From assembly GCA_021805775.1 (NCBI GenBank), contig JAJZED010000008.1, positions 75,013 through 139,012 of the forward strand: DNA of 64,000 bases. The letters are read 5' to 3'. The DNA comes from a bacterium. GTDB lineage: Bacteria; Vulcanimicrobiota; Vulcanimicrobiia; Vulcanimicrobiales; Vulcanimicrobiaceae. Under the pieces are notes generated by a model. The model ran no database searches and was not told the origin of the DNA. It saw only the letters and a program-made list of their open reading frames with translations. Of the stretch, positions 36,001 through 44,400 are shown one piece after another (position 1 is the first letter of the stretch; each line of letters starts with the position of its first letter). The position numbers and the translations under genes were made by a program.

Positions 36001-36246
36001 TTAGGTGCTTTTGGAACGCTGACGCGCACTTTTCAGCCCCGAGGCGTATGCCGGGCGGCTGACATCGCGCCCGACCATCTCGCCGAGCGCTTTTCGAATT
36101 TGGTCGCCCGAGTATCCGCGCTTCGTCAGTTCGGTTATCTCGTCAAAATGATCGAGGATTAGCCGGGTGATATTTGCAGCCTTCGCCGGCTTTTCGTTCG
36201 CTAATAGGTCTGCCAGGGATGCCGGGGGTGATGGGTTGTCCTTCAT
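36001..36246 (-). CDS. Small helical hypothetical protein
   Basis: This 81-residue protein has a helical stretch KAANITRLILDHFDEITELTK and then YSGDQIRKALGEM, reminiscent of small DNA-binding or mobilisation accessory proteins; no family is recognised. Start ATG 36246 is assumed. It lies between the integrase and a divergent excisionase-like gene, a region often used for island regulation. Confidence 0.5.
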   Translation of the reverse strand: MKDNPSPPASLADLLANEKPAKAANITRLILDHFDEITELTKRGYSGDQIRKALGEMVGRDVSRPAYASGLKSARQRSKST

Positions 36247-36430
36247 GGTGGAAGTATACAGCATATATATAAAAAACGCAAGTCGACTAAACTTATCGGA
36301 GACAGTTTTCCTGTGGTGTGATTGGGGCGCCAGATCGCATGGCGACACATTTTTTTGCGAAAAGAGGAAAACGATGCTAAAATATTGAACGTAGTTGCCT
36401 ATGGGCACAATAGCACCAGCGAGGTTCACA

Positions 36431-36721
36431 ATGCGATCCCATAGTTCACTTCGGCGCGATACGATGGCCTGGTCGATCTCGGACCTGGCGAAGGCGACGG
36501 GCATACCCCGGAGCTCGCTCTACGAGGCGATTAGGCGGGGTGAGGGCCCGCCAACCCACCGCCTGGGGCGGCGCTTCGTGATTCTCGCCGAGGATCTCGT
36601 GGACTGGTTGCGAGCATTGCCGCTGGTCGGTACTCAGACAACTACGGCGAGCGGGTCGATTGCGCGCAACGATCGACCCACCCGCTCCCTAGACGGAAAG
36701 GACAATAGCAATGGATACTGA
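36431..36721 (+). CDS. Excisionase-like (HTH_17) DNA-binding protein
   Basis: The 96-residue protein contains a MerR-like winged-helix of excisionase type: WSISDLAKATGIPRSSLYEA, RLGRRFVILAEDLVDWLRAL. Such proteins often direct excision or regulate the integrase. ATG 36431 has GAGG 6 nt upstream; 36464 is also possible. It overlaps the next gene by 11 bp. Confidence 0.75.
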   Translation: MRSHSSLRRDTMAWSISDLAKATGIPRSSLYEAIRRGEGPPTHRLGRRFVILAEDLVDWLRALPLVGTQTTTASGSIARNDRPTRSLDGKDNSNGY

Positions 36722-36983
36722 CACAGAGGCTGATCGCGCCACGCGTCTTCGCCGCGCGGTCGAGCAACATTCTCCGGTCGGCGGAAAATTTAGGCAACTC
36801 GTCTCCATTCTGAAAAGCGTCGCGCGCATTTGTATGAAGAAGATCGCAAATGGTGAGATATCGCGCGATGAATTGGTCGAATTGGTGCAGCGTGAACTGG
36901 GCCCTGGCTACTCCCGCGCAATGATTCTTCTCGCGCTCAGGGCGGCATCGATTCGGTGGAGGAGAAAGCGAGAGTCGTCGTAG
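36711..36983 (+). CDS. Small hypothetical protein coupled to excisionase gene
   Basis: The 90-residue basic, helical protein has segments FRQLVSILKSVARICMKK and SRDELVELVQRELG. It has a good ribosome site (GGAAAGGA) and an 11-bp overlap with the excisionase. No recognised family; a DNA-binding accessory role is only a guess. Confidence 0.5.
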   Translation: MDTDTEADRATRLRRAVEQHSPVGGKFRQLVSILKSVARICMKKIANGEISRDELVELVQRELGPGYSRAMILLALRAASIRWRRKRESS

Positions 36984-37186
36984 GCCAGGAACGGCGCGTA
37001 GGCCGTTCCATCGCAGCGATAGCCGTTGTAGGCGGTAAAGTGGTTTAGGGGGTCCGCTTCGTCGGCGTTGGACCCTCTAACGAAACCTGCGTCGTAGATC
37101 GCCTGCACTGCGACCTTGAGCGAGGAACGATCACCACCACCGCCGGTAGGCCCACGCGGGCAGTGGCAGGTCGGATGTTTCGACAT
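36908..37186 (-). CDS. Hypothetical protein (uncertain)
   Basis: The 92-residue minus-strand frame has a plausible composition (FTAYNGYRCDGTAYAPFLAY) but overlaps the end of the preceding plus-strand gene by 76 bp and the next minus-strand frame by 56 bp. No family recognised. It may be real only if one of the overlapped frames is not. Confidence 0.3.
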   Translation of the reverse strand: MSKHPTCHCPRGPTGGGGDRSSLKVAVQAIYDAGFVRGSNADEADPLNHFTAYNGYRCDGTAYAPFLAYDDSRFLLHRIDAALSARRIIARE

Positions 37187-37460
37187 TGTGGCCCCGTGTC
37201 GAATACGCTATCGTGCGTGCGGTCGCGCGCATGCAATCCGCGAAAAAGTCAGGATTTTTCAGCAGTTGGCCGATCATCCATTCTGGCATCCCACCGGTAC
37301 GCGCTGCGGCGATTAATAGATCGGTTCGTTGAACCTGCGCGTGCCAGTCTGAGAGCGTGGCGGCCCAATCATACCACTCGAGCGGGTACTCTGCGGCCAT
37401 GCGGGCCGCCTCCGAAGGATCGTCGTCGTAATCTGAGGGGAATTCATTCTCAATGTCCAT
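37131..37460 (-). CDS. Hypothetical acidic protein
   Basis: The 109-residue protein has a strongly acidic start (MDIENEFPSDYDDDPSEAAR) and several Trp residues (EWYDWAATLSDWHAQ, AWAYRRWW). It has no recognised domain, signal or membrane segment. Acidic, Trp-rich small proteins on islands are sometimes anti-defence or DNA-mimic proteins, but there is no direct evidence here. Confidence 0.5.
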   Translation of the reverse strand: MDIENEFPSDYDDDPSEAARMAAEYPLEWYDWAATLSDWHAQVQRTDLLIAAARTGGMPEWMIGQLLKNPDFFADCMRATARTIAYSTRGHNVETSDLPLPAWAYRRWW

Positions 37461-37532
37461 GGTTTGATGTTAACGCTCGTTATCGACAAAATTCGGGTCG
37501 ATTGGGCGTTCCAGAAAGATTGCAACACGGTC

Positions 37533-37661
37533 TTATGCAAGTGATGAAATGTACGCGCGTAAGTTTTCGGCCGGAGATTTCCAACCAAGTTCTTTGCGAG
37601 GACGGTTATTGAGCGCGTCTGCGACCGCAGCGAGATCTTCATTTCGATAGCGCGCCAGATC
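37533..37661 (-). pseudogene. C-terminal part of an IS30-family transposase, split by insertion
   Basis: The minus-strand frame reads DLARYRNEDLAAVADALNNR, then PRKELGWKSPAENLRAYISSLA and a stop: the conserved C-terminus of IS30 DDE transposases. Its other half lies at 43198-43375. The split point coincides with the 8-bp repeat GCCAGATC, and joining both halves restores the frame (FPKATDLARYRNEDL). Confidence 0.9.
37654..37661. repeat. Left 8-bp target-site duplication (GCCAGATC)
   Basis: The identical octamer occurs at 43198-43205, immediately outside the GTAA...TTAC ends of the inserted element. Eight bases is the duplication length of IS66-family elements. Confidence 0.85.
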
Positions 37662-37746
37662 GTAACCGTCTGTTCCAGACCGTCTTGCTTTCGTAGCCTG
37701 GTGCTCGCGATGATAGAGCAAACGTTCGTACCATCGCGAGGTTCTC

Positions 37747-38680
37747 ATGGACGTATCGAAAGCGCCGCATCGGCGGGGATCCCATCGCCGCGTGCCGCTC
37801 GCTGAAAAAACGTCGCCTGGCCGAGCGAATCTTGTGCGCTGGTGAATCGGTTCTGGCGATCGCGCGCGGTCGCTGGACGACCAAAACCGGGCGGCTGTGT
37901 ACCTACCGTGCGCGACGAGCGCCCGTGTGCCGGGAGAGCGGCACCAGCGGTCTGGTTTGCTTACTCGCCCGATCGCAAGGGCGAAAACCCGCAGACACAT
38001 CTCGAAAATTTTACCGGCGTCTTGCACGCCGACGGTGATGCGGGCTTTGCCAAGCTCTACGAGGGCGGGCAGGTGCGCGAAGCGGCGTGTTGGGCGCACA
38101 TACGGCGCAAGTTCTTCGATCTGCACGCGGCCAACGCATCCGCCATCGCCGCAGAGATGCTCGATCGGATCGGCGCGCTCTACGCCATCGAAAAAGCGAT
38201 TCGCGGGCGACATCCAGACGAACGCCGCGCCGTCCGCTAGAAACGCAGCCGCCCGCCGCTCGATGCGTTGCGCGCTTGGCTGCAGCAGACGCTGACCACG
38301 CTCTCACGCAAATCCGCGCTTGCCAAAGCGATCTTCTCTGCGCTCCATCGCTGGGAGGCGCTGTGCCGCTTTTTTCGAGGACGGCCGCATTGAGATCGAC
38401 AACAATGCCGCCGAACGCGCGTTGCGCTGCATGGCGTTGGGACGGCAGAACTTCCTGTTCGCCGGCAGCGACGCCGGCGGGGAGCGCTCGGCGGCGCTCT
38501 ATAGCCTGCTCAGCAGCGCCAATCTCAACGGCCTCAACCTCGGAGCGTTTCTACGCGAGGTGCTCGCGCGTATCGCCAACCATCCGAAACCGCATCGCCG
38601 AACTGCTGCCGTGGAATCTGAAGTCGCCCGAAGCCATGCAGATCACCGAATGCGCCGAAACGTTAGCACTTCCGGCGTAG
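37747..38680 (+). pseudogene. Decayed IS66-family element: tnpA start fused to tnpC remains
   Basis: ATG 37747 opens the IS66 orfA-like start, matching the copy at 59320. It then jumps to tnpC: WFAYSPDRKGENPQTHLENF (about 37955), YEGGQVREAACWAHIRRKFF and, after an in-frame TAG at 38238, a frameshifted C-terminal part with IEIDNNAAERALRCMALGR and FAGSDAGGERSAALYSLL. orfB and most of tnpC's N-terminal half are absent. A CAAGACGGCC motif at 38718-38727, as at the element's outer right end, marks its probable old right terminus near 38743. Confidence 0.85.
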
Positions 38681-38785
38681 AGCCGATCACAGGCTCAACA
38701 CACGGTTCGCTCGTCCTCAAGACGGCCTTCAAAAGACACTTGCCTATCAGCGAACGAACCGGGAAGAGCCATCGACTGCGACGTC

Positions 38786-41700
38786 TCACGTTTCTAGCCC
38801 CCGTTTGATCGCGTCCGCCTTATTGCGCGCCTCGAGCGCCCCCGCGTGATCGTCGATGTCGCTCAGGCGATCGGAGAGGTTGTTCAAGCAGAGTACGAGT
38901 ACGGGTCCGAAGGCTTCGGGCTGCGCCTCTGCCAACTCCCGGAAGATGTCGACTGCCTCCTGAATCGCCTTGATCGCCCCAGCGTGGTCACCGATCTCGC
39001 TCAGGCAATTGGAGAGGTTGTTCAAGCAGAGTGCGAGGTCGCTCTCGAAGGCTGCGGGCTGCGTCGCTGCCAACTCCCGGTAGATGTCGACTGCCTCCTG
39101 AATCGCCTTGAGCGCCCTCTCGGGCTCGCCGATCTCGTTCAGGCGATCGGAGAGGGTGTTCAAGCAGAGTGCGAGGTCGCTCTCGAAGGCTGCGGGCTGC
39201 GCCGCTGCCAACTGCCGGTAGATGTCGACTGACTCCTGAATCGCCTTGGTCGCCTTCTCGCGCTCGCCAATGTCGCTCAGGCGATCGGAGAGGTTGTTCA
39301 AGCAGAGTGCTAGTCCGAGTCCGAAGTCTGCTGGCTGCGCCTTTGCCAACTTCCGGAAGATGTCGACTGCCTCCTGAATCGCCTTGATCGCCCCAGCGTG
39401 GTCACCGATCTCGCGCAGGCGATTGGAGAGATTGTTCAGGGCGCGCGCGAGTTCGAGATCGAAGGCTTCGGGCTGCGTCGCTGCCAACTGCCGGCAGATG
39501 TCGACTGACTCCTGAATCGCCTTGATCGCCCCAGCGTGGTCACCGATCTCGCGCAGGCGATCGGAGAGGTTGTTCAAGCCGCCTGCGAGTGCGGGTTCGA
39601 AGGCTGCGGGCTGCGCCGCTGCCAACCCCCGGTAGATGTCGACTGACTCCTGAATCGCCTTGATCGCCCCAGCGTGGTCACCGATCTCGCGCAGGCGATC
39701 GGAGAGGTTGTTCAAGCAGAGTACGAGTCCGGGTCCGAAGGCTTCGGGCTGCGCCGCTGCCAACCCCCGGTAGATGTCGACTGACTCCTGACTCGCCTTG
39801 ATCGCCCCAGCGGACTCGCCGATGTCGCGCAGGCAATTGGAGAGATTGTACAAGCCGCGCGCGAGTCCGGGTTCGAAGGCTTCACGCTGCGCCGCTGCCA
39901 ACCCCCGGTAGATGTCGACTGACTCCTTACTCGCCTCGACCGCCCTCGCGGGCTCACCAATGTTGTTCAGGCAATTGGAGAGGGTGTTCAAGCTATTCGC
40001 GAGTCCGGGCTCGAATGGCGCGGGCTGCGCCGCTGCCAACTCCCGGTAGATGTCGACTGCCTCCTGATTCGCCTTGAGCGCCCCAGCGGGACCGCCAATG
40101 ACGCTCAGGCAATTGGAGAGGGTGTTCAAGCTATTCGCGAGTCCGGGCTCGAATGCCGCGGGCTGCGCCGCTGCCAACCGCCGGTAGATGTCGACTGACT
40201 CCTGAATCGCCTCGACCGCCCTCGCGGGCTCACCAATGTTGTTCAGGCAATTGGAGAGGGTGTTCAAGCTATTCGCGAGTCCGGGCTCGAATGCCGCGGG
40301 CTGCGCCGCTGCCAACTCCCGGTAGATGTCGACTGACTCCTGAATCGCCACGACCGCCCTCGCGGGCTCACCAATGTTGTTCAGGCAATTGGAGAGGGTG
40401 TTCAAGCTATTCGCGAGTTCGCTCTTGAAGGCTGCGGGCCGCGCCTCTGCCAATTGCCGGTAGATGTCGACTGACTCCTTACTCGCCTCGAGCGCCCTCG
40501 CGGGCTCGCCGATCTTGCTCAGGCACATGGAGAGCGTGTTCAAGCCGCGTGCGAGGTCGCTCTCGAAGGCTGCGAGCTGCGCTGCCAACTCCCGGAAGAT
40601 GTCGACTGACTCCTGAATCGCCGCGAGCGCCCTCTCGGGCTCGCCGATGTCGCGCAGGCAGAGGGAGAGCGTGTTCAAACTGTTCGCGAGTTCGCGCTTG
40701 AAGGCTTCAGGCTGTTTCGCTGCCAACTGCCGGTAGATGTCGACTGACTCCTGAATCGCCTTGGTCGCCTTCTCACGCTCGCCGATCTTGCTCAGGCACG
40801 CGGAGAGGGTGTTCAAACTGGTCGCGAGTCCGGGCTCGAAGGCTGAGCGCTGTTCCGCTGCCAACTCCCGGTAGATGCCGACTGCCTCCTGAATCGCCTT
40901 GAGCGCCCCAGCGTGGTCGCCGATGACGCTCCGGCAGATGGAGAGATTGTTGAGATACCCGGCCCTCGTGTCGCCGGAGGCGCCTTTCAAGAGTTGCTTT
41001 GTAACCGCGATGCTTAGTGGAGCAAGGTTCGACGGCACCTTCTCATATCCAAAGAACGAAACAGCCTCCGCTCGGGCGGGACTGTCCACCATGTCACCGA
41101 GCCACGTAACGAACTGGTTGTGATCGTCAGCACCGTAAATGATTCCGACATCGTACACCAGGCGTGCAAGCCGCTCGATTATCTCCGGCCCCTTGCCCTC
41201 GATAGCGGCCCAAAGCCATTTCGAGCCCATGTCTGAGCGCTCTTTAAGGACTCGGAACGTAAGCGCCGCCGCGATGATATGCGGTTGCGGAGCTTCCCAT
41301 CCGTCCTTCGTCCACCACGGGAAATTTTTGACGGCGTCAACAATGTGTGCCGGATCAGGGATATCCAGATCCAGGTCCTTTTTCGAATCAGCAAATTTCT
41401 TGAGGTCGGTAACGCCGAAACCGCCGCGAATCGCGGCAAGTGCTGTGAGTCGTCCGACGGAACTCTCGCCGAAGCCGAGCCTCCCATCCTTTTGCTCCAG
41501 CGCGATGCTGTTCAGCCGACTAAGCTCGCGAGTCGCGAGCGCGTCGACTATATCCTTGCCGGTTAACCTCATCGTGTTCTGAGGAGATTGGTTCTGCCCC
41601 TGGTCTGCTGGTTCGAGAGCGTGAATCGCGGCAGCCGTTATGAAGAGCGGCAGATTATGCAGGCTCGGATCCTTCGCGAACCACTTGGCGAACTCATCGG

Positions 41701-42463
41701 GCTCGACGGTTGGCACCTGAACGCCAAAGTGTTTGTTCAGCCTATCGAGAGACTTAGTGTGAAGCGCCATCGCATCCACGACGCTCAGTCGCGGGACGGG
41801 AAGCTCCTGATAATCGACGAGGTGCGAGATTCCCTTTTCTTTAAAATCGTTCACCCAACGTTGTTGCGGGTCGCGCGTGAGTAGCAGCACACGCACCGGC
41901 CGCTTGAACTCGATATCGGGGCGGGCCAGTTTCTCCAACATATCGAGAATGAAGGCACGCCGATCTTCTGGATAATCGACGATCAGCAACGCCGGGCATT
42001 GAAACTTCGGATGCTCTCTCGTAAAGAGAAATCCCGCATCGCGCCAACTCCATGTGCGCTTGAGTGCGTCGGCAATCTCGGCGGCAAGACGCGTCTTTCC
42101 CGCTCCGCCAGGCCCCGTCAGGACGCGAATTTGGACCCTCCCACCGCCCTTGTCCTTTGCCCACTTGAGGAGGTCCTCGCGCTTCTCGTCCTGTCCAATG
42201 AGGGGAGCGAGGCGCACCCGCCAGGATAGAAGTTCGAGGACCGCCTTCTGACCTGGCATGGGATCCCACCTCAACGCTGGCTTCTGGGTGCCGCCCTCGC
42301 CCGCCTTGATCTCGACTTCGGCTATACCGAATGCGGCGCTGAGGCGCTTGTGCAACACGATTGCGACTCCGACCATGGCGGTCGCAACGATACTCGTGAT
42401 CACTCCCGCCGCGTTTTGCTGCAGAAATGTTAGGAGCGGTGGCAGCGAGGCTGAATTTTGCAT
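38786..42463 (-). CDS. STAND-like P-loop NTPase with N-terminal membrane segment and about 15 TPR repeats
   Basis: The 1,225-residue protein starts at ATG 42463 (GAGGAAGAG upstream). Residues about 20-38 form a membrane segment (GVITSIVATAMVGVAIVL). The NTPase core has Walker A GPGGAGKT at 117-124 and a Walker B-like LLIVDYPED. From about residue 530 to the end run about 15 tandem units of 44 residues close to AIQESVDIYRELAAAQP with LNTLSNCLNNIGEP, a TPR solenoid. This NTPase-plus-repeat-sensor layout is that of bacterial NLR/STAND proteins, many of which sense phage proteins, though TPR-STAND proteins also have other roles. No effector nuclease is visible; the membrane segment could be the effector. 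It is the cargo of the IS66-type element. Confidence 0.85.
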   Translation of the reverse strand: MQNSASLPPLLTFLQQNAAGVITSIVATAMVGVAIVLHKRLSAAFGIAEVEIKAGEGGTQKPALRWDPMPGQKAVLELLSWRVRLAPLIGQDEKREDLLKWAKDKGGGRVQIRVLTGPGGAGKTRLAAEIADALKRTWSWRDAGFLFTREHPKFQCPALLIVDYPEDRRAFILDMLEKLARPDIEFKRPVRVLLLTRDPQQRWVNDFKEKGISHLVDYQELPVPRLSVVDAMALHTKSLDRLNKHFGVQVPTVEPDEFAKWFAKDPSLHNLPLFITAAAIHALEPADQGQNQSPQNTMRLTGKDIVDALATRELSRLNSIALEQKDGRLGFGESSVGRLTALAAIRGGFGVTDLKKFADSKKDLDLDIPDPAHIVDAVKNFPWWTKDGWEAPQPHIIAAALTFRVLKERSDMGSKWLWAAIEGKGPEIIERLARLVYDVGIIYGADDHNQFVTWLGDMVDSPARAEAVSFFGYEKVPSNLAPLSIAVTKQLLKGASGDTRAGYLNNLSICRSVIGDHAGALKAIQEAVGIYRELAAEQRSAFEPGLATSLNTLSACLSKIGEREKATKAIQESVDIYRQLAAKQPEAFKRELANSLNTLSLCLRDIGEPERALAAIQESVDIFRELAAQLAAFESDLARGLNTLSMCLSKIGEPARALEASKESVDIYRQLAEARPAAFKSELANSLNTLSNCLNNIGEPARAVVAIQESVDIYRELAAAQPAAFEPGLANSLNTLSNCLNNIGEPARAVEAIQESVDIYRRLAAAQPAAFEPGLANSLNTLSNCLSVIGGPAGALKANQEAVDIYRELAAAQPAPFEPGLANSLNTLSNCLNNIGEPARAVEASKESVDIYRGLAAAQREAFEPGLARGLYNLSNCLRDIGESAGAIKASQESVDIYRGLAAAQPEAFGPGLVLCLNNLSDRLREIGDHAGAIKAIQESVDIYRGLAAAQPAAFEPALAGGLNNLSDRLREIGDHAGAIKAIQESVDICRQLAATQPEAFDLELARALNNLSNRLREIGDHAGAIKAIQEAVDIFRKLAKAQPADFGLGLALCLNNLSDRLSDIGEREKATKAIQESVDIYRQLAAAQPAAFESDLALCLNTLSDRLNEIGEPERALKAIQEAVDIYRELAATQPAAFESDLALCLNNLSNCLSEIGDHAGAIKAIQEAVDIFRELAEAQPEAFGPVLVLCLNNLSDRLSDIDDHAGALEARNKADAIKRGLET
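38800..40960. repeat. Tandem 132-bp repeats encoding the TPR array
   Basis: About fifteen 132-bp units encode 44-residue TPR-like repeats, many nearly identical at DNA level (recurring segments such as GGTAGATGTCGACTGACTCC). Such high identity indicates recent expansion by unequal recombination, so the copy number is likely to vary between strains. It could also mislead an assembler. Confidence 0.85.
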
Positions 42464-42675
42464 GAAATGCTCTTCCTCAAAAACGGCCAAAGCGTGTAGA
42501 ATGGCGACCCTTCTCCTGATCCAGAGATGAAGGCGACCACGTCGGGAAAACCCTTCGGATTGAAGAAAACGCATGAAGAGAAGGAATCCGATGAGCAACC
42601 TGAACATTTCGCGCGACCGGTGCGACCCCCTCGTGGGCCAGCTGGCGACGAAGAACGTCTGCGATTGCCGAAAAA

Positions 42676-43197
42676 ATGCTCGATCGGATCGGCGCGCTCT
42701 ACGCCATCGAAAAAGCGATTCGCGGGCGACATCCAGACGAACGCCGCGCCGTCCGCTAGAAACGCAGCCGCCCGCCGCTCGATGCGTTGCGCGCTTGGCT
42801 GCAGCAGACGCCGATCACGCTCTCACGCAAATCCGCGCTTGCCAAAGCAATCTTCTCTGCGCTCCATCGCTGGGAGGCGCTGTGCCGCTTTTGCGAGGAC
42901 GGCCGCATCGAGATTGATAAAAACGCCGTCCAACGCGCGTTGCGGCGCTCTATGGCCTGCTCGGCAGCGCCAATCTCAACGGCCTCAACCCCGAAGCGTT
43001 TCTACGCGAGGAACTCGCGCGTAGCGCCAACCATCCGAAACCGCATCGCCGAACCGCTGCCGTGGAATCTCCAGTCGACGCACGGCCACGCGCTCGCAGA
43101 TGCCGGCGTCACCAAGCACCTGTCGCCGAGTAGCCGAGCAAACCGCCGCGCCGTGATCGCGAGCCCGATGTCAAGACGGCCTCTGAACTACGCTTAC
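42676..43197 (+). pseudogene. Second IS66 tnpC fragment with right terminus
   Basis: From ATGCTCGATCGG at 42676 this copy matches the first IS66 copy (38157 onward) almost base for base, sharing the same in-frame TAG. It then has an internal deletion of about 65 bp before GGCGCTCTATGGCC and diverges after about 43080 before the right end. Two direct tnpC copies therefore bracket the NTPase/TPR gene. Confidence 0.85.
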
Positions 43198-43205
43198 GCC
43201 AGATC
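43198..43205. repeat. Right 8-bp target-site duplication (GCCAGATC)
   Basis: Matches 37654-37661 exactly. It abuts the element's terminal TTAC. Confidence 0.85.
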
Positions 43206-43375
43206 TGTGGCTTTAGGGAAAGACTGACGCAGAAGGCCATTCGTATTTTCGTTGGTGCCACGTTGCCAGGGGCTTCGCAGTTCGCAAGAATAGATGGGCA
43301 TGCCTGTATCACTTCGCAGCCGAGCATGCTGGAACATCATGGTAAATCGAGTTGCAAGTCAAGGCCCAAAACTGT
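43198..43375 (-). pseudogene. Central part of the split IS30-family transposase
   Basis: The minus-strand translation contains CELRSPWQRGTNENTNGLLR and QSFPKATDLA, the DDE-region landmark of IS30. Upstream (toward 43375) the similarity continues into MMFQHARLRSDTGM with a frameshift and is then lost, so the N-terminal half was already missing. Joined to 37533-37661 it gives a continuous frame. Confidence 0.85.
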
Positions 43376-43450
43376 TGTAAATTCGATTCAGAGATCGTGA
43401 GCGCTTAGGAGCCGTTCTGAGCCGGAGCGATCTCCCGGCTCTGCCACTCC

Positions 43451-43890
43451 TTGGTCGTCTCGGCGAGGAGCGCCCCGATCATTCGCAAGGCGGACGCGTC
43501 GCTGGGGCATTCTCCGAACCTCGAACGCACCGCATTCGCGGCGGCCATGAAGATGATCTTCTCGTCGACAGACATCGTTGCCGCTCACCGGCATCGTGAC
43601 GACCTTGCGAAGCGCTTCGCGAAGACCGCCGCGAAGGCGGTCGCATGCGTGGGAAATGGTTTCGACGCCATGGCCGTGATGGTGCGGCCCGAAAAATACC
43701 GCCGGCGGTTGCGGACCACGAACATGATGGAACGGCTCAACGAGGAAATCCGTCGGCGCGAGCGTGTGATCCGCGTATTTCCGAACGAAGCCTCGGTAAT
43801 TTGCTTCATCGGCGCGTTGCTCGCGGAGGTGAGCGAGACGTGGAAAGAACGGGTTTATCTTAGGGGTGGGCGACGACTAGGAGCGGGCCG
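43451..43890 (+). pseudogene. C-terminal remnant of an IS256/Mutator-family transposase
   Basis: The translation contains AKRFAKTAAKAVACV, EKYRRRLRTTNMMERLNEEI, RRRERVIRVFPNEASVICF and IGALLAEVSETW, which form the C-terminal part of IS256-family transposases of the ISRm type. The N-terminal catalytic half is absent, so it is inactive. Confidence 0.85.
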
Positions 43891-44328
43891 CGGACCGAAA
43901 TCAACCCACGAAAGAGAGCGCGAGAGCGGCGTAACCGCTCGATCTACACGAACCGACTTCACGGCAACTTTGGGACGTGACGTGGCCACCTCGTCCGCCG
44001 CTTTTACAGCATTATAAGGACATCATTGGGCTGGAAGAAGTGCCTGCAATAGCGTAAAATTGTAATCGGCCATCGTTTCGTCTTTTCGGTTGAAAAGTTC
44101 GTTCAAAATAAATTTTTCGAACCGAAGCGGGAGCACCTTGCCGCCGCCAATTTATAGCATTATAGGGGCACGACCAAAAGTCGTTAAATTTCGTCCGATT
44201 TATGTTGATATTCCTACCCGATATATCGATTGTATTTATACTCGCAATATGAACCGTATTTATACCGATATAATGATTGCATTGATGCTCCAACGACCCC
44301 CCGCATTCTCATAGTGAAATAGCTCTCG

Positions 44329-44400
44329 CAATAGCTGCTCGGATGTCGGTCGAAATAGCTGCTCGCCGGTCGGTCGCAATAGCTGCTCGGATGTCGGTCG
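44329..44400. repeat. Three tandem 24-bp repeats
   Basis: Units start at 44329, 44353 and 44377 with the pattern (C/A)AATAGCTGCTCG followed by (GATG or CCGG)TCGGTCG. Units 1 and 3 are identical and a partial fourth (CAATAG) follows. Iteron-like spacing. Confidence 0.75.

Larger units (their letters stand above)
37662..43197. mobile_element. 5,536-bp IS66-derived composite element carrying a P-loop NTPase/TPR gene
   Basis: The left end starts GTAACCGTCTG and the right end finishes CTACGCTTAC. The terminal 27 bp are imperfect inverted repeats with 18 matches, including the inner CCGTCTTG. An exact 8-bp duplication flanks it, and its removal rebuilds an IS30 transposase frame. Inside are a decayed IS66 copy (about 37662-38743), the NTPase/TPR gene, and a second IS66 tnpC fragment whose right end closes the element. 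The IS66 genes are broken, so movement would need transposase supplied in trans. Confidence 0.85.

Noticed and set aside
38800..40960. Possible CRISPR array because of regular repeats
   Set aside because: The period is 132 bp in frame with a long ORF and encodes TPR units; there are no short repeats with unique spacers.
44329..44400. Possible short CRISPR array
   Set aside because: Only three adjacent 24-bp units with no spacers and no cas genes in the window.
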